NCBI RefSeq assembly: GCF_018326005.1
Contig: NZ_AP021903.1
Coordinates: 1,862,001 to 1,926,000, forward strand
Reading direction: 5' to 3'
Source of the DNA: Pseudomonas sp. Seg1
Lineage (GTDB): Bacteria; Pseudomonadota; Gammaproteobacteria; Pseudomonadales; Pseudomonadaceae
Length of the DNA stretch: 64,000 bases
The position numbers were made by a program, and so were the translations under genes. Within the stretch, counting starts at the first letter, position 1; every line of letters starts with the position of its first letter. This document shows positions 62,852 through 64,000 of the stretch, one piece after another. The notes beneath the pieces are model-generated. The model ran no database searches. It was given only the letters and a program-made list of their open reading frames with translations, and was not told where the DNA came from.

Positions 62852-64000
62852 ATGCAAGAAAGCGTGATGCAGCGCATGTGGAACAGCGCCTACCTTTCAG
62901 GTGGAAACGCTGCCTATGTGGAAGAGCTTTATGAGCTCTACCTGCACGACCCTAACGCTGTGCCAGAAGAGTGGCGCACCTACTTTCAGAAGTTGCCTGC
63001 CGACGGCAACTCTGCCACTGATGTTTCGCACTCCACAATTCGCGATCATTTTGTGCTGCTGGCAAAGAACCAGCGCCGCGCCCAACCGGTTTCCGCCGGC
63101 AGCGTGAGCAGTGAGCACGAGAAGAAGCAAGTTGAAGTGCTGCGATTGATCCAGGCCTACCGTATGCGTGGCCACCAGGCAGCCCAGCTTGACCCGCTGG
63201 GGCTGTGGCAGCGTCCTGCACCTGCAGACCTGTCGATCAATCATTACGGCTTGACCAATGCCGATCTTGATACGACCTTCCGTGCCGGCGACCTGTTCAT
63301 CGGCAAAGAGGAAGCGAGCCTACGCGAAATTCACGAAGCGTTGCAGCAGACATATTGCCGCACCATCGGCGCTGAATTTACGCATATCACCGATTCCGAG
63401 CAGCGCCAGTGGTTCCAGCAGCGTCTGGAAAGCGTGCGTGGTCGTCCGACGTACTCCGCCGACATCAAGAGCCACCTGCTTGAGCGCGTGACTGCCGGTG
63501 AAGGCCTGGAAAAATACCTGGGCACCAAATACCCGGGCACCAAGCGTTTCGGTCTGGAAGGCGGCGAAAGCCTGATTCCGATGCTCGACGAACTGATCCA
63601 GCGTTCCGGTTCCTACGGCACCAAGGAAGTCGTCATCGGCATGGCCCACCGTGGCCGTCTGAACGTGCTGGTCAACACCTTCGGCAAGAACCCGCGCGAG
63701 CTGTTCGACGAGTTCGAAGGCAAGAAGAAGGTCGAGCTGGGTTCCGGTGACGTTAAATACCACCAGGGCTTCTCGTCCAACGTGATGACCACTGGCGGTG
63801 AAGTTCACCTGGCCATGGCGTTCAACCCGTCCCACCTGGAAATCGTTTCCCCGGTGGTCGAAGGTTCGGTTCGCGCCCGTCAGGATCGTCGTAACGACCA
63901 GACCGGTGAGAAGGTTCTGCCGATCTCCATCCACGGTGACGCTGCATTCGCAGGTCAGGGTGTGGTCATGGAAACCTTCCAGATGTCGCAGACCCGCGGT
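62852..64000 (+). CDS. sucA: 2-oxoglutarate dehydrogenase E1 SucA (partial, runs off right edge)
   Basis: The frame from ATG 62852 stays open to 64000, giving the first 383 residues of a usually ~940-aa protein. N-terminal MQESVMQRMWNSAYLSGGNA, RLIQAYRMRGHQAAQLDPLG, GLEGGESLIPMLDELI and GMAHRGRLNVLVN are E1o signatures. Follows sdhB by 259 bp, the normal Pseudomonas order. Confidence 0.96.
   Translation, partial: MQESVMQRMWNSAYLSGGNAAYVEELYELYLHDPNAVPEEWRTYFQKLPADGNSATDVSHSTIRDHFVLLAKNQRRAQPVSAGSVSSEHEKKQVEVLRLIQAYRMRGHQAAQLDPLGLWQRPAPADLSINHYGLTNADLDTTFRAGDLFIGKEEASLREIHEALQQTYCRTIGAEFTHITDSEQRQWFQQRLESVRGRPTYSADIKSHLLERVTAGEGLEKYLGTKYPGTKRFGLEGGESLIPMLDELIQRSGSYGTKEVVIGMAHRGRLNVLVNTFGKNPRELFDEFEGKKKVELGSGDVKYHQGFSSNVMTTGGEVHLAMAFNPSHLEIVSPVVEGSVRARQDRRNDQTGEKVLPISIHGDAAFAGQGVVMETFQMSQTRG

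Overview
The window is chromosomal DNA from a Pseudomonas of the fluorescens group. The evidence is the gene order flhA-flhF-fleN-fliA-cheY-cheZ-cheA-cheB-motC-motD-parA-like-parP-like-cheW, a complete ccm cytochrome c maturation operon, the gcl-hyi-glxR-glycerate kinase-pyruvate kinase glyoxylate operon, gltA divergent from sdhCDAB-sucA, and many REP/REPIN hairpins with GTGG or GTAG heads plus a RAYT transposase. No tRNA, rRNA, CRISPR array or phage module was seen.

Layout. 1-408: edge of a minus-strand gene for an Ig-like repeat protein. 757-15152: flagellar export, flagellar regulation, chemotaxis and stator operons (+). 15.27-21.25 kb: an AT-richer accessory island inside the motility locus. 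It holds two near-duplicate secreted cysteine-rich proteins (+; HvnA/halovibrin-like by my recollection) convergent with two Ig-like repeat proteins (-). 21.26-23.2 kb: FlhB-C-like and FliK-like genes (-). 23.36-30.3 kb: ccmABCDEFGHI (+). 30.3-36.8 kb: lipoprotein, hicAB toxin-antitoxin, MFS exporter, exported DUF5666-like protein, sulfate-binding protein, K+ channel and urea transporter. 37.1-44.5 kb: glyoxylate/glycerate pathway with a divergent GlcG-like gene. 44.6-54.2 kb: alpha/beta hydrolase, RAYT and tandem repeats, TetR regulator, DUF808 protein, MlaA plus a hydrolase, GH17 glucosyltransferase and a glycine betaine/choline-type binding protein. 54.5-56.4 kb: DUF485-actP. 56.5-57.6 kb: a gene-free complex of nested repeats. 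57.7-64 kb: gltA and sdhCDAB-sucA (TCA cycle).

The main candidate for something undescribed is the island together with the left-edge gene. The palindrome CTGTCAGATCTGACAG occurs three times, each about 50-75 bp upstream of a transcription unit of this set: the left-edge Ig-like gene, the duplicated secreted proteins, and the Ig-like pair. The second and third copies are also a 24-bp inverted pair framing the island. This looks like a small regulon, or a mobile module, combining a secreted cysteine-rich protein family with a cytoplasmic or non-Sec Ig-like repeat family, with duplication and probable gene conversion within each family.
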